DNA of 64,000 nucleotides, taken from CAZWRV01 sp964636325. GTDB taxonomy: Bacteria > Verrucomicrobiota > Lentisphaeria > Victivallales > GWF2-50-93. The position numbers and the translations under genes are program-made. The notes beneath the pieces are model-generated. The model was not told the origin of the DNA, did no database searches, and was given only the letters and a program-made list of their open reading frames with translations. Shown piece by piece: positions 62,812 through 64,000 of the stretch. The number at the start of each line of letters is the position of its first letter. Positions within the stretch are counted from its first letter, which is position 1. Where the stretch lies: contig CAZWRV010000015.1 of assembly GCA_964636325.1 (NCBI GenBank), positions 21,773 through 85,772 of the forward strand, written 5' to 3'.

Positions 62812-63192
62812 TCATTTGAATTTTGGAGAGCCGGCAAGGGTGAAAATTATAATCCTTTCGCCTGTGATAGTGCTTATATCCGTGTGCAAGCTCAAAACCT
62901 TAAGTCCTACGGTATCTTCTATCACGGCATCAAGGAAAGGCCTGGCTTTTTCTATAAGCGTCTGTCGCATTTTTTTTATAAGATCTCTACCTTCGCTAGT
63001 GTTCTGGCTTGCGCCTGCCAATTGATGTTCAGCCTTTGTAAGCACTCCTTTGAGCCTCACAAGAACGATATCATCGATTATATAGGTTTTCGCTTCCAGG
63101 GGACCGCGCCCCATATATTCTTTTTCAAAACTTATGAGAGCTTCGCTTATTGCAGCTTCCAGCTCCCCTTTACTTGAGAGATTTGATTTCAT
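62812..63192 (-). CDS. DUF2294/MpsC-family protein
   Basis: 126 residues covering the whole DUF2294 domain: YMGRGPLEAKTYIIDDIVLV, RLKGVLTKAEHQLAGA, EGRDLIKKMRQTLIEKARP and VKVLSLHTDISTITGERIII. The family includes MpsC of a sodium-translocating membrane-potential system, but most members are small proteins of unknown role. It is followed leftward by a clear terminator, so it is probably a single-gene transcript. No strong ribosome-binding site was seen. Confidence 0.85.
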   Translation of the reverse strand: MKSNLSSKGELEAAISEALISFEKEYMGRGPLEAKTYIIDDIVLVRLKGVLTKAEHQLAGASQNTSEGRDLIKKMRQTLIEKARPFLDAVIEDTVGLKVLSLHTDISTITGERIIIFTLAGSPKFK

Positions 63193-63302
63193 ATGCCATT
63201 AAAGCTAATTCGGATACCGGAAAAATCAACAACAACTCTGAATATCCAGCAGAGAAGGGGACGGGAAATAGAAAAAAATATTTAGCGTTCCGCAAAATAT
63301 TA

Positions 63303-63730
63303 TCATGGAACAACGAGCTTCTCGGGGCGATGTCGCTCAAGGCGGATGGTGTGCTCGAGCCCTGGAAGGGCAGGGGATACGGAAGGATTCCGGAGAACTT
63401 CAAGGATCCGGACGGCTGCTGGACCGGATTTGCGGCGCGGCTGCGGGTATACATCGTGAACACGGACAAGATTCCGTCGCCCGGCGAAAAAGACCTTGCC
63501 GCGAGGATGGCCGGGCCGGATCTGTCGCGGGCGGCGATAGGCAAGCCCCTGTATGGGACGACGCTCAGCCACTACTGCTGCTTGTGGTCCGAGCTTGGCG
63601 GCGACAAGCTCAAGGAGATGCACAAGGACATGCTTGCCAGGAAGCTCATGGTCCTCAACGGGAATGCCGCGGTGAAGAACGCCGTTGCCGGCGGCGCCTG
63701 CGATTTCGGCTGGACCGACACCGGCGACAT
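63303..63730 (+). pseudogene. Fragment of an iron-type ABC transporter solute-binding protein
   Basis: An open frame from 63303 matches the central part of Fe(III)/putrescine-type solute-binding proteins: SWNNELLGAMSLKADGVLEP, CWTGFAARLRVYIVNTDKIP, AAIGKPLYGTTLSHYCCLWS and VLNGNAAVKNAVAGGACDFG, then WTDTGD. Signal peptide and first ~70 residues are missing, and the frame enters repeat element D at GDMN instead of continuing. The base composition switches abruptly from A+T-rich to G+C-rich at about 63300. Both ends are breakpoints, so this is a remnant, not a gene. Confidence 0.75.
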
Positions 63731-63921
63731 GAATATCGTCCGAGGATGGAACGGGAAAATACGGCCCAAAGAAGCCCGTCCGTCCTGGCGGATTGCGGTC
63801 TTTCGGTTTTGCTCCGCACCCTTCTAGAGCCTTCAATACCTCGGTATCGACGGCCTCTCAGAATACGGAGCAATTTCCGAAATCTCCGCAATCAAAATGT
63901 AAATTTTTCAGCCTAAAGGAG
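63723..63921. mobile_element. Partial copy of element D lacking its left terminal repeat
   Basis: Matches 22402-22597 at most bases, including the right terminal TCAAAATGTAAATTT (63892-63906) and CAGCCTAAAGGAG beyond it. The left terminal repeat is absent, and the element joins directly to the solute-binding-protein fragment. The last ~80 bases of the window (63922-64000) show no gene or repeat. Confidence 0.75.
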
Positions 63922-64000
63922 GATATCCCCCTTAAGGATGCATGCCAGCCCTGACGAATTGTAATTTTTTCGTTTTCTTTCCGAGCTGAAGTCATTTTTT

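Noticed and set aside
63150..63302. N-terminal part of the frame leading into the binding-protein fragment
   Set aside because: It is A+T-rich, partly antisense to the DUF2294 gene, has no signal peptide and does not resemble a binding protein.

Overview
The window looks like chromosomal DNA (roughly 55-60% G+C by eye, not computed) from a free-living or gut/sediment member of the Planctomycetota-Verrucomicrobiota-Chlamydiota group, most likely Lentisphaerota (Victivallales-like). The clues are very large secreted DUF6067/GH123-like proteins, two type II secretion/pilin-like proteins that pair the TLIELLVVIAIIGIL prepilin signature with an H-x9-DG C-terminal motif, heparinase II/III-like enzymes, and GntR regulators with sugar-type sensor domains. 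This is inferred from protein families; no 16S rRNA gene or other decisive marker is present. No tRNA, rRNA, CRISPR array or transposase gene was seen.

Layout. (1) 1-1.7 kb: a Fur-family regulator overlapping the start of an ABC-transporter ATPase gene cut by the window edge (a Zur/ZnuC-like pair), and birA. (2) 1.75-29.5 kb: a polysaccharide-utilisation region built around a GntR-LacI-type regulator. Leftward run SGNH hydrolase, two giant DUF6067 proteins, a pseudopilin, a small broken ORF, a heparinase-like lyase and the regulator. Rightward run a second heparinase-like enzyme, a sugar isomerase-like TIM barrel, another DUF6067 protein, an alpha-galactosidase-like and a GH63/trehalase-like hydrolase, a secreted TIM-barrel-like protein and a second pseudopilin. 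(3) 29.5-37 kb: malic enzyme, a Ser/Thr kinase with a zinc-ribbon N-terminus, and a three-gene ABC-2 transporter operon. (4) 37-39 kb: a sugar isomerase/Gfo-Idh-MocA dehydrogenase pair. (5) 39-45.3 kb: three SPFH (HflK/HflC-like) proteins followed by a P1B-type metal ATPase. (6) 45.5-56 kb: a fourth DUF6067 protein behind a GntR regulator whose sensor domain resembles an ABC solute-binding protein, then a TPR-metallopeptidase and a DUF4175-like coiled-coil membrane protein. (7) 56-64 kb: a leftward block of central metabolism and housekeeping genes (chorismate synthase-like, PEP carboxykinase, MFS carrier, GmhB-TsaC fusion, MpsC-like DUF2294) containing gene remnants: a 58-codon stump of citrate synthase, an internally deleted purE, and a fragment of an iron-type ABC solute-binding protein.

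The enzyme region probably works as a unit: secreted lyases and DUF6067 proteins open an acidic or sulfated glycan, SGNH hydrolase removes ester groups, cytoplasmic hydrolases and isomerase/dehydrogenase genes process the sugars, and the two GntR regulators sense products. The pseudopilins may be surface or export partners; this is inference.

The most unusual structure is in the noncoding DNA. At least four families of dispersed, strongly palindromic repeats occupy most intergenic gaps: a ~40-bp hairpin (A), a modular ~114-130-bp array of palindromes with an exchangeable core (B), and two ~240-bp MITE-like elements with 16- and 20-bp terminal inverted repeats (D and C). A fifth palindrome (E) lies inside the leader-coding part of both pseudopilin genes. 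Short tandem repeats also sit in several operon spacers.
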